DNA of 64,000 bases from Planctomycetota bacterium (GTDB lineage Bacteria > Planctomycetota > UBA1135 > GCA-002686595): contig JADJLZ010000018.1 of the NCBI GenBank assembly GCA_016709875.1, forward strand, positions 124,001-188,000, in the 5' to 3' direction. The notes under the pieces were generated by a model. It saw nothing but the letters and a program-made list of their open reading frames with translations, was not told where the DNA came from and did not search any database. Position numbers and translations under genes: made by a program. Positions 24,091 through 33,724 of the stretch are shown one piece after another. Each line of letters starts with the position of its first letter. The stretch's first letter is position 1.

Positions 24091-26502
24091 TCAGCGCGAG
24101 ACGGAGAGCGCGGGCCTGTCGTAGTCCGCGGGGATCGGAACGCCGAGCAGCGCGAGCGCGGTGGGCGCGACGTCGAGCAAATCGAGTCCCTGGGCCCCGA
24201 TCTCGACCTTCCGATTGGAGAAGAACACGCCGCGAACGAGGTCCTCGCTGACCGAGACGTGGTCGCCCGACCAGTTGGATTTGTTGTCGCTGAACACGGG
24301 AGCAACACGGGTCTTGCCCTCGTCGTCCGTGACGAGCTTCAGGTTCCCGAGCGTCGTCGACCAGCTCACGCGCCAGCCGGCCTCGAAGCCGACCATCAGG
24401 TCGCACTCGTTCTCGAGGTACGGCCCCTTGTGGATCTGCGCCATGCGCTTCACCGAGCGCACGGCCTTGTGGCCGTCGTCCTCGGTCGCGAGCAGGTCCT
24501 TCGTCAGGCGCTCGAGCAGCGCGGGCACGTCGGCCTCGGGCACGATGCCGTTCGCCTCGCGGCCGGCCTGGTTCACGAAGATCATGCCCAGGCCCATCGC
24601 GTAGGCCTTGGTCTTCGACCAGTCGACGAAACGCGGAAAGCCGCTGCTCGCGGGCGAGAGGCCGGGCTGCAGCGCCAGGTAGCCGTGCTCGGCGAGCCAG
24701 TTGTTGAGGTGGCACTGGCGCCGGAAACTCTGGAAGCCGTGGTCGGAGCACACGAGCAGCACGTCCTCGGGACGCAGTTTCGCGAGCGCCTCCCCCACGA
24801 GGCGGTCCATCGAGCGGTAGCTGGCCTCGATCGCCATCGAGAAGGGAATCTCCTCGCCGAAGAAGCGGATCGTCTCCGCCGCCGCGGCCGCGTCGTAGAG
24901 CGGGTGCGTCGGGTCGGCGTACTGGTAGCACATGTGCTGCACGCGGTCGGGCGTGCTCTCGACGTCGACGAGCAGCTTCCAGTCGCGACGGTCGAGTGCG
25001 GCGAGCAGCAGCTTGTTGCGGCAAGTCTGCGTGAACTCGATGTCCTCGAGGAAGGTGCGCGTGTCGAGCTCGCCGTCCTTGAAGCCGTGCGTCAGGCACG
25101 ACCAGCCGACGGTCTCGTAGTCGCTGTGGATCGCGGTCGCGAGCTCGCCCGCGAAGGCCGGCGGCTGGCTGATCGGCTGGTAGAAAGCCGGGTGGTTGGG
25201 ATCGAAGTGCAGGAAGTCCACCACCAGCTCGAGCGGCTCGGCGAGCTTGCGCAGCTTGGCGCGCGTGACCGTGTGCACCTGGAACAGCGGACTGCCGTCG
25301 AAGCGCGGGTGGTACCAGTCCGACCACTGGCCCTCGGCGAGCGTCTGCTTCTCCTCGCCGATCTTGACCTCGAGCTTGTCCGTGCCGACGCGTGTCAGCG
25401 TGAGCGGCACGAAGAGCCGGTACTCATCGCTCTCGCCGCTGAAGCGCGTGTTGCGGATGTCGCGCAGCTCGGCTTCCTTGTCGCGCTTCGCACGCTGCAA
25501 CTCGCGCTCGCGCTCGCTCGAGAGGCCCGCGGCCCCGAGCTCGCCCTCGAGCGCGGCGATATCGGTCTGCAGGTGCTCCCAGCGCAGCACGTCGTTCGGT
25601 CCGTAGAGGAAGGTGTCGATATGGCCGTCGCGCTCGGTCACCTTGAAGACGCGGCCGCCGCTGCCGGTGTCGCGCCGCTGCGGCGCGCTGGCGAAGGCCT
25701 GCTCGTCGTCCTGCGTCGTGTACAGGCACCAGCTGCCGTAGTCGCCGCGCGCGTCGGGCACGCCCAGGCCCGAGAGCACCTTCGCGCCGGGGACCTCGGG
25801 GCGGTCCCAGGCCATCGCGCCGTCGATCACGACGCTCGGGACCCCCGCGTGCGCGGCGGTCTCCCAGAATCCGCCGGCCTTGGTCGAGTTGGCCCAGATG
25901 TCCTCGATCGAGCGCGGCAGCGCGCGCGAGGCGCTGAACCCACCCCACGCCCCCGCGGCACCGAGCAGCAGCGCGAGAGCGAGCGCGAGCCACCAGGACA
26001 AGCGCAGGATCAAGAGCAGCACGAGCACGAACACGAGCGCGGTCGCGACACCCAGGATCCAGGCCGCCGACATCGGCGTGCGCGAGACGAGGAAGCGCTG
26101 CCAGAAGCTGAGCTGCATGTCCTTCGTCGCGCGCGCCTCGTTGGTGTAGAAGCCGGTCTCGGGCTTGGGCTCGCCGCTCGCGTCGAAGCCGCGGTTGACG
26201 AAGCCGCTGACGCCGGTCTTCGCAGGATTGCGGCCGCTGTTGAGCGAGGCCCAGGAGACCGGCGACTCGGCCGGCGTGGTCGTGCCCAGCGGCGCATAGG
26301 TCCCCTGTTCGCGCAGCTTGGCGAGGTTCGGCAGCAGGCCCGCGTCCATCATGCGCTCGGCCGTGGTCGAATCAGCGCCGTCGAAGCCGAGCACCACGAC
26401 GCGCCCGGGCGCCTCGCCGCCGGGGGTCGCGCCCAGGACTCCGCCGAGGAGCAGAAGGATCGCGCACAGCACGCCAGCGAGGCCGCGGAGGACGTGGTTC
26501 AT
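24091..26502 (-). CDS. Membrane-anchored type I phosphodiesterase/nucleotide pyrophosphatase
   Basis: The protein (803 residues) belongs to the alkaline-phosphatase superfamily. After a signal or anchor helix (GLAGVLCAILLLLGGVLGA) comes the metal site VVVLGFDGADSTT, then LPNLAKLREQGTYAPL and SPVSWASLNSGRNPAKTGVSGF around the nucleophile. Two hydrophobic helices follow at about 150-195. Later metal ligands appear in VDVESTPDRVQHM and LLVCSDHGFQSF. Such enzymes hydrolyse phosphodiester or nucleotide bonds outside the cytoplasm. The ATG at 26502 is chosen because it starts the hydrophobic helix; the upstream extension is low-complexity. It is divergent from the 26621 gene. Confidence 0.85.
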   Translation of the reverse strand: MNHVLRGLAGVLCAILLLLGGVLGATPGGEAPGRVVVLGFDGADSTTAERMMDAGLLPNLAKLREQGTYAPLGTTTPAESPVSWASLNSGRNPAKTGVSGFVNRGFDASGEPKPETGFYTNEARATKDMQLSFWQRFLVSRTPMSAAWILGVATALVFVLVLLLILRLSWWLALALALLLGAAGAWGGFSASRALPRSIEDIWANSTKAGGFWETAAHAGVPSVVIDGAMAWDRPEVPGAKVLSGLGVPDARGDYGSWCLYTTQDDEQAFASAPQRRDTGSGGRVFKVTERDGHIDTFLYGPNDVLRWEHLQTDIAALEGELGAAGLSSERERELQRAKRDKEAELRDIRNTRFSGESDEYRLFVPLTLTRVGTDKLEVKIGEEKQTLAEGQWSDWYHPRFDGSPLFQVHTVTRAKLRKLAEPLELVVDFLHFDPNHPAFYQPISQPPAFAGELATAIHSDYETVGWSCLTHGFKDGELDTRTFLEDIEFTQTCRNKLLLAALDRRDWKLLVDVESTPDRVQHMCYQYADPTHPLYDAAAAAETIRFFGEEIPFSMAIEASYRSMDRLVGEALAKLRPEDVLLVCSDHGFQSFRRQCHLNNWLAEHGYLALQPGLSPASSGFPRFVDWSKTKAYAMGLGMIFVNQAGREANGIVPEADVPALLERLTKDLLATEDDGHKAVRSVKRMAQIHKGPYLENECDLMVGFEAGWRVSWSTTLGNLKLVTDDEGKTRVAPVFSDNKSNWSGDHVSVSEDLVRGVFFSNRKVEIGAQGLDLLDVAPTALALLGVPIPADYDRPALSVSR

Positions 26503-26620
26503 CGTCGAAGTTGTCGGGAAACGGGTCTCGTGGATAGGATCGCGCCCCCGCACATGCCGCACACGGTCCGCGAATCGCTGGATGGGACCCGAAGGTAGTG
26601 GAGACCGGACCGGACAGTCA

Positions 26621-27640
26621 ATGCGCGCCGCCACGCTGACCCTGCTCGTGCTCCTGGGACTGGGTGTCCTGGGCTTGTGGCTCTTCGTGCCCGCGAAGAC
26701 GGCTCCGCCCCCCGAACCCCCGGTGTCCAAGACCGACGCGCTCGTCGTCCCCGGAGAGCAGCTGATCGAGACCCGGTCCGTGGGTTCGCAGGCCCGCGAA
26801 CGCGAACACGCCGACCCCGCGCGCATCGCCGCGGCCTACTCCTTCGACGGCAAGGGCCGCATCCGGGGCCACATCGGCGAGCGCGACGGCGTCGTCTTCC
26901 CGCGCGAGTGGGACCTCGTGATCGAACCGCACCCTTATCTGCAGGGCCGCGAGCGCGCCGAGTCGCGCCGCATCCGCTTCCGCGCGGGCGAGCGCGATTT
27001 TGTGGCCGAGGAGTTGCCGCTCGGCGGCTACCTCGTGCGCGCCGAAGCGGCGGCGCTCAACAGCAGCGGCGCCGACGTGTTGCTCGTCAAGGGCTCCTCC
27101 GACCAGTTCGTCGAACTCGCCTTCTCGCCTTCGGGTTGGCTCGACGGCAGCGTGATCGACGCCAAGGGCCTGCCCGTCGCCGACGTCGAGGTGCGCCTGG
27201 TCGCTGTGCCGGGCAAGCAGACGCTCTCGACGCGCACCGACCCCGCCGGCGCGTACCAGTTCCGCACGCTGCTCGACGGCGACTACGAGATCAGCTTCCT
27301 GATCGGCGGCACGGCGCTCGACAAGCCGCGCCTGGTGACCTTCCGCGCGCCGCGGTTGAGCTTCCCCGCCGAGCAGCTCCCGCCGGCGGGCTCGCTCGAG
27401 GTGCACGTCGTCGACCTGCTCGGCAAGCCCGCCGCGAACGTGCGCGTGACCGGCTACTGCAAGCCCAAGGGCAGCCTCGACCTGCGCACCGACGACGAGG
27501 GTGTGGCCCGCTTGCCCTGTGCGCTGCCTGGATTCTGGCAGATCAAGGCCTTCGAGGAAGGCGAGAACCTGCGCGCCAGCGCGGACGTCGACGTGCTGGT
27601 CGACGAGACTGCGCGCGTCTCGCTGCGCCTCGCGCGCTGA
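26621..27640 (+). CDS. Membrane-anchored carboxypeptidase-regulatory-like protein
   Basis: The protein (339 residues) has one N-terminal helix (TLTLLVLLGLGVLGLWLFV) and a Pro-rich linker. It then carries two or three beta-sandwich domains of the carboxypeptidase regulatory type: GSVIDAKGLPVADVEVRLVAV with TDPAGAYQFRTLLDGDYEI, and LEVHVVDLLGKPAANVRVTGY with TDDEGVARLPCALPG. These domains are usually surface-exposed binding or structural modules. No enzymatic motif is present. The sigma-factor fusion at 30437 carries many similar repeats. Confidence 0.72.
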   Translation: MRAATLTLLVLLGLGVLGLWLFVPAKTAPPPEPPVSKTDALVVPGEQLIETRSVGSQAREREHADPARIAAAYSFDGKGRIRGHIGERDGVVFPREWDLVIEPHPYLQGRERAESRRIRFRAGERDFVAEELPLGGYLVRAEAAALNSSGADVLLVKGSSDQFVELAFSPSGWLDGSVIDAKGLPVADVEVRLVAVPGKQTLSTRTDPAGAYQFRTLLDGDYEISFLIGGTALDKPRLVTFRAPRLSFPAEQLPPAGSLEVHVVDLLGKPAANVRVTGYCKPKGSLDLRTDDEGVARLPCALPGFWQIKAFEEGENLRASADVDVLVDETARVSLRLAR

Positions 27641-27699
27641 GGGCCCGCGAACGGTGCGGACCTTTCGCGCTCGCACGCGATGCGGCATATTGGACGAGA

Positions 27700-29388
27700 A
27701 TGCGACGCTGGACCCTGGGGCTGCTGCTGCTCGTCACCGCGCTCTCGCTCGCGTTGCGCCTGGGGGCGATCTCGCGCCTGCTCCCGGTGATCCCCGAGCC
27801 GGATGCGAGCTCGGTCTGGACCTACCGCGAGATGTGCGGCGAGCCGATCGGCGAAGAACTGCACAAGCTGCACTACGGCGTGTACCCGCTGCTCCCGCCC
27901 TGGGTGCTCGCGGCACTCCTCGACCACGCTGCGCTGCTCCCGGCGGCGCAGGACGCGCCGCTCGCCGAGCACCTGCAGGCCGCCTCGGCGGCCTACCTGC
28001 ACCTGCGCTGGCTCTTCGGAATCCTCTCGGCGCTGCTCGTGCCGGTCGTCTATGGCGTGGCGCGGCGCTTGTGGACGGAGGGCTGGGCGCTGCTCTGCGC
28101 GGCACTGGTCGCGTTCGCGTTGCTGCACGTCGCGCACTCCAGCGTGGCCAAGGCCCACGCGGCGGATGCGACCTTCGTGTGGCTCACGATCTGGCTCTCG
28201 CTGCGGATCTGCGCGGCGCCCTCGCTGGCGCTCGTCGCCTCGAGCACACTCTCGACCGCCTGTGCGATCGGGATGATGCAGACCGGTTTCTTCGCCGTGC
28301 CGCCCATGTTCGTCGCGGCGCTGTTCGCGAGCCGCGCGAACAGCGCGCGCGCGACGCGCGTCGCGGCCTGGCTCGCGCCCTTCGCGGCGATCGCCGGCGG
28401 GCTGTGCTTCGTGCCCGGCGGCGTGCACGTCGGCGCGAACGGTGTCACGATGGGCGGCCACGGGCACACGATCCTGTTCCACAACCTCGACGGCCGCGGG
28501 CTCGCGACCTGGATACGGATGTTCTGGGAGCACGATCCGGTGCTCGCCGTGCTCGCGGGCCTGGGCCTTTTCGCGCTGCTCGCCGGGCTGCGCGCGGCCT
28601 GGAAAGACCTGGCGGCGCGCGCGAGCTGGCTCGTCATCGGCGCCTTCGCGCTGCCGTACCTGACGGTGATCTCGCTCGACGAGCTCGTCGCGGACCGCTA
28701 CCTGCTGCCGGTCTACCCGCTCTTCGCGCTGCTCGCGACGCTGGCACTGCGCACGCTGCTGGCGCGTGTCGCCGACGTGCGCCTGCAGGTGCTTGCCGCC
28801 CTCGCGGTGCTGGCGCTGCCGGCCTGGGTGGCGCTGCACTACACCTGGATCGGGAGGCAGCCCTCGACGCTGGAGCAGCTCGCGCGCTTCGTCGAAACCC
28901 GGCCCGGCGCCGAGTCCGCCAAGTTCCTGCTCTCCCCCGCGCTCGCGCCGCCACTCTTCCCGACGCAGGACTCGCTCGCGCGCCAGATCGCGACCTCGAC
29001 CGGCCGTTCGCAGCCCTGGTTCTACTACCTCGCCAAGCTCGCACGCGTGCCCGCGAGCGCGCCCGCCTACGCGCTCGAGACGATGCCCAAGCAGCTCTTC
29101 GTGCGCACGCCCTCGGCGGGCGAGGTGCAGGCCTACTTCGACGAGCAAAAGCCCGACTGGATCGTGATGGAGGTCTCCGCCCGCGTCCTGGCTTTTCCCG
29201 GCGCGCGCGCGGTGCTCGAGGTCCTGCGCGCGCAGGGCCAGCGCCTGCTGGTGCTCTCGGGGGAACACGGCGAACACCCGGGTGAGGTCCCGATCGACTA
29301 CCAGGCCGCGCGCGACCTGGAGCGGCGCGTGCTCGCCGCGAACGCCCTCGGGCCGCAGCTCGAGATCTACCGCTGGCCCGCGCACTAG
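27700..29388 (+). CDS. GT-C family membrane glycosyltransferase (PMT/ArnT-like)
   Basis: The protein (562 residues) has about ten hydrophobic helices up to residue 390, then a soluble C-terminal domain. The first loop after helix 1 carries VIPEPDASSVWTYREM, the place where GT-C enzymes hold their acidic catalytic residue. The second half has the loop DELVADRYLLPVYPL typical of the family. Such enzymes use polyprenyl-phosphate sugars to modify lipids or exported proteins. The acceptor cannot be inferred. A CATATT lies shortly upstream of the ATG, while the ribosome-binding site is weak (GGACGAG). Confidence 0.78.
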   Translation: MRRWTLGLLLLVTALSLALRLGAISRLLPVIPEPDASSVWTYREMCGEPIGEELHKLHYGVYPLLPPWVLAALLDHAALLPAAQDAPLAEHLQAASAAYLHLRWLFGILSALLVPVVYGVARRLWTEGWALLCAALVAFALLHVAHSSVAKAHAADATFVWLTIWLSLRICAAPSLALVASSTLSTACAIGMMQTGFFAVPPMFVAALFASRANSARATRVAAWLAPFAAIAGGLCFVPGGVHVGANGVTMGGHGHTILFHNLDGRGLATWIRMFWEHDPVLAVLAGLGLFALLAGLRAAWKDLAARASWLVIGAFALPYLTVISLDELVADRYLLPVYPLFALLATLALRTLLARVADVRLQVLAALAVLALPAWVALHYTWIGRQPSTLEQLARFVETRPGAESAKFLLSPALAPPLFPTQDSLARQIATSTGRSQPWFYYLAKLARVPASAPAYALETMPKQLFVRTPSAGEVQAYFDEQKPDWIVMEVSARVLAFPGARAVLEVLRAQGQRLLVLSGEHGEHPGEVPIDYQAARDLERRVLAANALGPQLEIYRWPAH

Positions 29389-29431
29389 CTCGCGCCATGG
29401 CGCTCGCGCGCCGCGGCCCTAGAATGCACTC

Positions 29432-30394
29432 GTGCTCAGCGCCCGACTGCCGCTCGTGCTCGTCGTCCTCGCGCTCGCGGGCGGCGACGTCGCGCACCAG
29501 GTGAAGGACGAGCTGCCGGCCGATTTCGGCGCCGCGCAGCCCTTCGGTCTGGCGCGCGAAGTGCGCCCGCGCGATGAGGCGCGCGCCGCGCTCGGACGAA
29601 AGCTCTTCTTCGATCCGCGCCTCTCGCGCGATGGCAGCGTGAGCTGTGCCTCCTGCCACCTGCCCGAGCACGGCTTCGCCGATCCGCGCGCGCACTCGGT
29701 CGGCGTCGAGGGCCGCACGACGCCGCGCAACGCGCCGAGCCTCCTGAACCGCGCGCTGGGCAAGAGCTTCTTCTGGGACGGCCGTATCGAGACGCTCGAG
29801 CAGCAGGTGCTCCAGCCGATCGAGAACGAGAACGAGATGGGCAACCCCGTCGAGGAAGCGCTCGCACGCATCGGCGGCGGCCTCTCGCGCGACGAGCTCG
29901 GCGCCGCGCTGGCGGAGTTCGTGCGCGGCATGTGGATCGGCGACAGCCCCGTCGACCGCTTCCAGGGCGGCGAGTTCTCCGCGCTGGGCGTCGAGGAGCG
30001 CCTGGGCCTGTGGGTCTACGAGAGCAAGGGCCGCTGCTGGCGCTGCCACTCGGGCCCGAACTTCAGCGACGAGGATTTCCACGACACCGGCGTCGGCGTG
30101 CGCGAGGGAGAGGCCGAGGAAGGCCGCATGCACGTCACGCACGACGAGCGCGACCGCGGCCGCTTCAAGACGCCCACGCTGCGCGGCGTCGCGCTCAGCG
30201 CGCCCTACATGCACGACGGCAGCCAGGCGACGCTCGAGGACGTGGTCGCCTTCTACAAGCGCGGCGGCAACGCGAATCCTGGACTCGACACCGCGCTCGA
30301 AGGCATCGAGATCACCGACGAGGACGCCAGGAACCTGGTCGCCTTCCTGAAGGCCCTCTCGCGCACGGCCGAGGGCGAGCGCACCGGAAGGTGA
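29432..30394 (+). CDS. Di-haem cytochrome c peroxidase/MauG-family protein
   Basis: The protein (320 residues, GTG start) has a signal peptide (LPLVLVVLALAGG). Two c-type haem sites are seen: CASCH (C72, C75, H76) and CWRCH (C202, C205, H206). The family motif FFDPRLSRDGSVSC precedes the first haem, and APYMHDGSQATLEDVVAFY follows the second. Members reduce hydrogen peroxide with cytochrome c or oxidise proteins in the periplasm. The length is close to the family norm, so the protein appears complete. Confidence 0.93.
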   Translation: MLSARLPLVLVVLALAGGDVAHQVKDELPADFGAAQPFGLAREVRPRDEARAALGRKLFFDPRLSRDGSVSCASCHLPEHGFADPRAHSVGVEGRTTPRNAPSLLNRALGKSFFWDGRIETLEQQVLQPIENENEMGNPVEEALARIGGGLSRDELGAALAEFVRGMWIGDSPVDRFQGGEFSALGVEERLGLWVYESKGRCWRCHSGPNFSDEDFHDTGVGVREGEAEEGRMHVTHDERDRGRFKTPTLRGVALSAPYMHDGSQATLEDVVAFYKRGGNANPGLDTALEGIEITDEDARNLVAFLKALSRTAEGERTGR

Positions 30395-30436
30395 TCCCGC
30401 GCGCTTTTTCCTGAACCGATTCGGGGCCGTGCGACC

Positions 30437-33400
30437 ATGGACGGGCAGATGGACGCCCGTGACCAGATCCCCGAGGAGCTCCTGCGCGAGACCGACGCCC
30501 TGCGCCGGGTCGCGCGCGGCATCCTCTTCGAGCCCGCGCTGGCCGAGGACGCGGTGCAGGAGGCCTGGCTGGCGGCGCTGCGATCGCAGAAGCGCGAGGC
30601 GCACAGCGGCGGCTGGCTGACCGAGGCCGTGCGGCGCATCGCGCGCGGCATGCGCCGCCAGGATTCGCGCCGCACACGCCGCGAGCACACGGTGGCGCGG
30701 AACGAAGCGCAACCCTCGGCCGCCGACAGCGCGGCGCGTGTGGAGCTCCTACGCGGCCTGCTCGACGCGCTCGAGTCGCTCGAGGAACCGTATCGCACGG
30801 CCGTGCAGCTGCGCCTGCTCGAAGACCTGCAGCCGCGCGCGATCGCCGAGCGTCTCGGCGTGCCGGTCGAGACGGCGCGCACGCGCGTGAAGCGCGGCAT
30901 CGAGAAGCTGCGCGCGCAGCTCGACGCAGAGAACGCCCAGCGCCGCGGCGAATTCCTCGCCGCGCTCGCGCCGCTCGCGCTGCCCGGCGGCTGGAAGCTC
31001 GGAGTGGGAGCGTACGCAGGTTCGAAGGCGATTCTAGGAGGAGTGATGAGTGCGCAAGTGAAGCTCGCGAGTGCCGCCGCCGTCGTGCTGCTGGTCGCCG
31101 GACTGCTCTGGACGCATCCCTGGAGAGCGAGCGTACCCGAGGTCGAACACGCGCAGGCTGCGGCGCAGCCGGTCTCCGCAACAGCGGTCGCGGAGAATCA
31201 AGCAGCTAGCGCGCAGGTTGAAACGCCGGCCGCCAGTCCGACGACCGCGGCCACCGAACGGCGCGTGCTGGACGCGAATCCGTCGGCCTGGATCGTGCGC
31301 GGTCACACGAAGCTCGATCACGAACGGCCCTTCCCTGGCGCGGAGATACAGATCGAAGTCGTCGCGGGATACGAAGGTCCGGGCGACGTCCTGCGCACGG
31401 AGACGGTCCACGCGGACAATGCGGGCAACTTTGCCGTGGCACTGGCGCAGCCGGACCGCGCCGTGCGCATCGGCCTGCGCGGGAAGATGCCCGGATACCT
31501 GTGCTACCGCAACGAGCAACTAGTCCTGCGCGGTGCGGCCGCGCCGCAGGAGTTGCAAGTCGGCTTCCTGACGCTCGACCTGCGCCTCGCGGGGCGCGTC
31601 CTCGACCTGCAGGGCGCACCCATCAGCGGCGCGCACGTCAGCGGGCCGGGCTCCAGAACCGTCGACACCGATGCGGAGGGCCGGTTCGAGATCGAGGGCG
31701 CCTCGGCACAGCGCAGTGCGCGCCTCGACGCCTGGGCCGACGGATTCTCGGAGGGCCGCACCTCGGTCAGCATCGGCGCGTCCGGCCGGATCGAGAACAT
31801 CGAGCTGCGCCTCGCGCCCGGCCTCGTGCTGCAAGGCCGCGTCGTGGACGAAGCCGGACTCGGCATCGCCGACGCGCGCGTGCGCTGCTTCCCGCTCGGG
31901 CACGCCGAGACAACCACGGCGCGCGACGGCAACTTCACGCTCAAGGGCCTGCCCAGCACGCCGGCTTGGCTCAGCCTCGGGGCCTCGGCTCCAGGCTACG
32001 GGGCGCAGCGCCAGGAGCTGCGCGAAGGCCACATTCCGACCGAGCCCATCGTGCTCACGCTTGCGAAAGCGATCGAGCTCACAGGGCAGGTCCAGGACGA
32101 GTCCGGCCAGCCGCTGCCCGGCGCCGCGCTCTACACCGGCAGCTCGCGCTACGACATGGACGCGCTGCGCGCGATTGCCGGCGACGAGGGCCGCTTCGTG
32201 ATCCACGACGTGCCGCGCTCGACACGCGAACTGCACGCCGAGCGCAGCGGCTTCGCACCCGGCGAGCGCGCGCTCGTGATCCCTGAGCGCGGGCTCTTCG
32301 CACCCGTGCGCATCGCACTCGGCCACGGCCTGGCCCTCTCCGGGATCGCGGTCGACGCGCAGCAGACGCCCATCCCGGGCCTGCGCGTCTCGGTGCTGCA
32401 CGTGCGCGAGCACGAGTACATCGAGGGAATCGAGACCAAGACGGGCCCCGAGGGCCGCTTTGCGCTCACCAACCTGCCCAAGTCCGACGATCTCGGGATC
32501 GAGCTCTTCGGCACGGGCTTCGTGCGCCGCTTGGTCGCCATCGACCCTGCTGTGCAGGGCGAGGTGCGCGTCGTGATGGCGCGCTCCGCCGGGCTCGCCG
32601 GTCGCGTCGTCGATGCGGCGAACGGCAAGCCGGTCACGTCCTTCCGCGTGCGTCTCGTGCGCGGCGAGGCTCGAGAGGGAGAGCCGCTGCTCAGCGGCTA
32701 CGAATCGAGCTGGATCGAAGAGGGCCGCGAGTTCCAGGATCCCGACGGCCGCTGGAGCACGAAGGGCGAGGACCTCGCGCCCGAACAGGTCGCGGGCATC
32801 GAGATCCGCGCGAGCGGCTACGCGCCCTTCATCGTCGGACGCGCGCTCACCACGACCAGCCCCGAGACGAACCCGATCGAGACCGCGCTCAGCGCCGGCG
32901 CGAGCCTCCACGGACGGGTCGTCGACAAGCGCGCGGGCACGCCCATCGCCGGTGCGCTCGTGCGTCGCTTTACTGGGCGCGATGGGCGCGGCCCCTGGGA
33001 ACCGCGCGAGAGCGATGCGCGCGAGCAGACGCTGACCGACTCGAACGGCGCATTCCGCTTCGAGGGGCTCGCGGCGGGCAAGCTCTCGCTGGCCGTCGAC
33101 GCCGCGGGTTTCGCGCCGCTGCTCGAGGGCCCCTTCGAGCCCGGTGCGAGCGAGCCCACCCTCGAGCTCGTCGCGGGCGCGACCTTGCGCGGCGTGCTGA
33201 AGGATGGGGAAGGACGGACTCAGGCGCACGCGACGATCAGCGTCTCCGCCATGGGCGGATCGATGGGCAGCCTCTACCGCTACTGGACGCTCGAGACGGA
33301 TGCCGAAGGCCGCTTCGAGCTGCGCGACCTGATGCTGGCGCAGTACGGGATCTCGCAGGAGCTGCGTGTCGAGAACACGTTCGTACACGACCTCACGCAG

Positions 33401-33724
33401 CAGGTCGTGATCAGCGAAGCGCGCGCCTACGAGGTCGAGCTCAAGCCGCTCGGCAAGTGCAGCCTCATCGGGACGATCGAAATCCACGGTGCGCCGGCAG
33501 CGCTGCTCACGATCCAGGCCTGGCCCGCGGGCGGCGGCGCGAGTGTTGGTCGCGGCACGCTCGCGCGCGACGGGCAATTCACGCTCGAAGGACTCGAACC
33601 GGGGCACTGGCGCATCCAGGTCTGGGAGCCCGGATCACCGCAGCACGCGCGGCAGGCAAGCGCGGAGGTCGACGTCGCCGTCGGCCATGTTACGACGCTC
33701 ACGATCGGGTTGGTCGAGCGCTAG
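30437..33724 (+). CDS. ECF sigma factor fused to transmembrane helix and regulatory-like repeats
   Basis: The protein has 1095 residues in one frame. Residues 15-165 are an ECF sigma factor: region 2 as ALAEDAVQEAWLAALR with WLTEAVRRIARGMRRQ, and region 4 as LEEPYRTAVQLRLLEDLQPRAIAERL with the HTH VPVETARTRVKRGIEKLR. A hydrophobic helix follows at about 208-225 (ASAAAVVLLVAGLLW). Then come about eight carboxypeptidase-regulatory-like beta-sandwich repeats, recognisable by DAEGRF, ARDGNF and SNGAF. The layout implies a cytoplasmic sigma domain tethered to an exported sensor. How it is released is unknown. Its stop shares CTAG with the convergent gene. Confidence 0.85.
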   Translation: MDGQMDARDQIPEELLRETDALRRVARGILFEPALAEDAVQEAWLAALRSQKREAHSGGWLTEAVRRIARGMRRQDSRRTRREHTVARNEAQPSAADSAARVELLRGLLDALESLEEPYRTAVQLRLLEDLQPRAIAERLGVPVETARTRVKRGIEKLRAQLDAENAQRRGEFLAALAPLALPGGWKLGVGAYAGSKAILGGVMSAQVKLASAAAVVLLVAGLLWTHPWRASVPEVEHAQAAAQPVSATAVAENQAASAQVETPAASPTTAATERRVLDANPSAWIVRGHTKLDHERPFPGAEIQIEVVAGYEGPGDVLRTETVHADNAGNFAVALAQPDRAVRIGLRGKMPGYLCYRNEQLVLRGAAAPQELQVGFLTLDLRLAGRVLDLQGAPISGAHVSGPGSRTVDTDAEGRFEIEGASAQRSARLDAWADGFSEGRTSVSIGASGRIENIELRLAPGLVLQGRVVDEAGLGIADARVRCFPLGHAETTTARDGNFTLKGLPSTPAWLSLGASAPGYGAQRQELREGHIPTEPIVLTLAKAIELTGQVQDESGQPLPGAALYTGSSRYDMDALRAIAGDEGRFVIHDVPRSTRELHAERSGFAPGERALVIPERGLFAPVRIALGHGLALSGIAVDAQQTPIPGLRVSVLHVREHEYIEGIETKTGPEGRFALTNLPKSDDLGIELFGTGFVRRLVAIDPAVQGEVRVVMARSAGLAGRVVDAANGKPVTSFRVRLVRGEAREGEPLLSGYESSWIEEGREFQDPDGRWSTKGEDLAPEQVAGIEIRASGYAPFIVGRALTTTSPETNPIETALSAGASLHGRVVDKRAGTPIAGALVRRFTGRDGRGPWEPRESDAREQTLTDSNGAFRFEGLAAGKLSLAVDAAGFAPLLEGPFEPGASEPTLELVAGATLRGVLKDGEGRTQAHATISVSAMGGSMGSLYRYWTLETDAEGRFELRDLMLAQYGISQELRVENTFVHDLTQQVVISEARAYEVELKPLGKCSLIGTIEIHGAPAALLTIQAWPAGGGASVGRGTLARDGQFTLEGLEPGHWRIQVWEPGSPQHARQASAEVDVAVGHVTTLTIGLVER

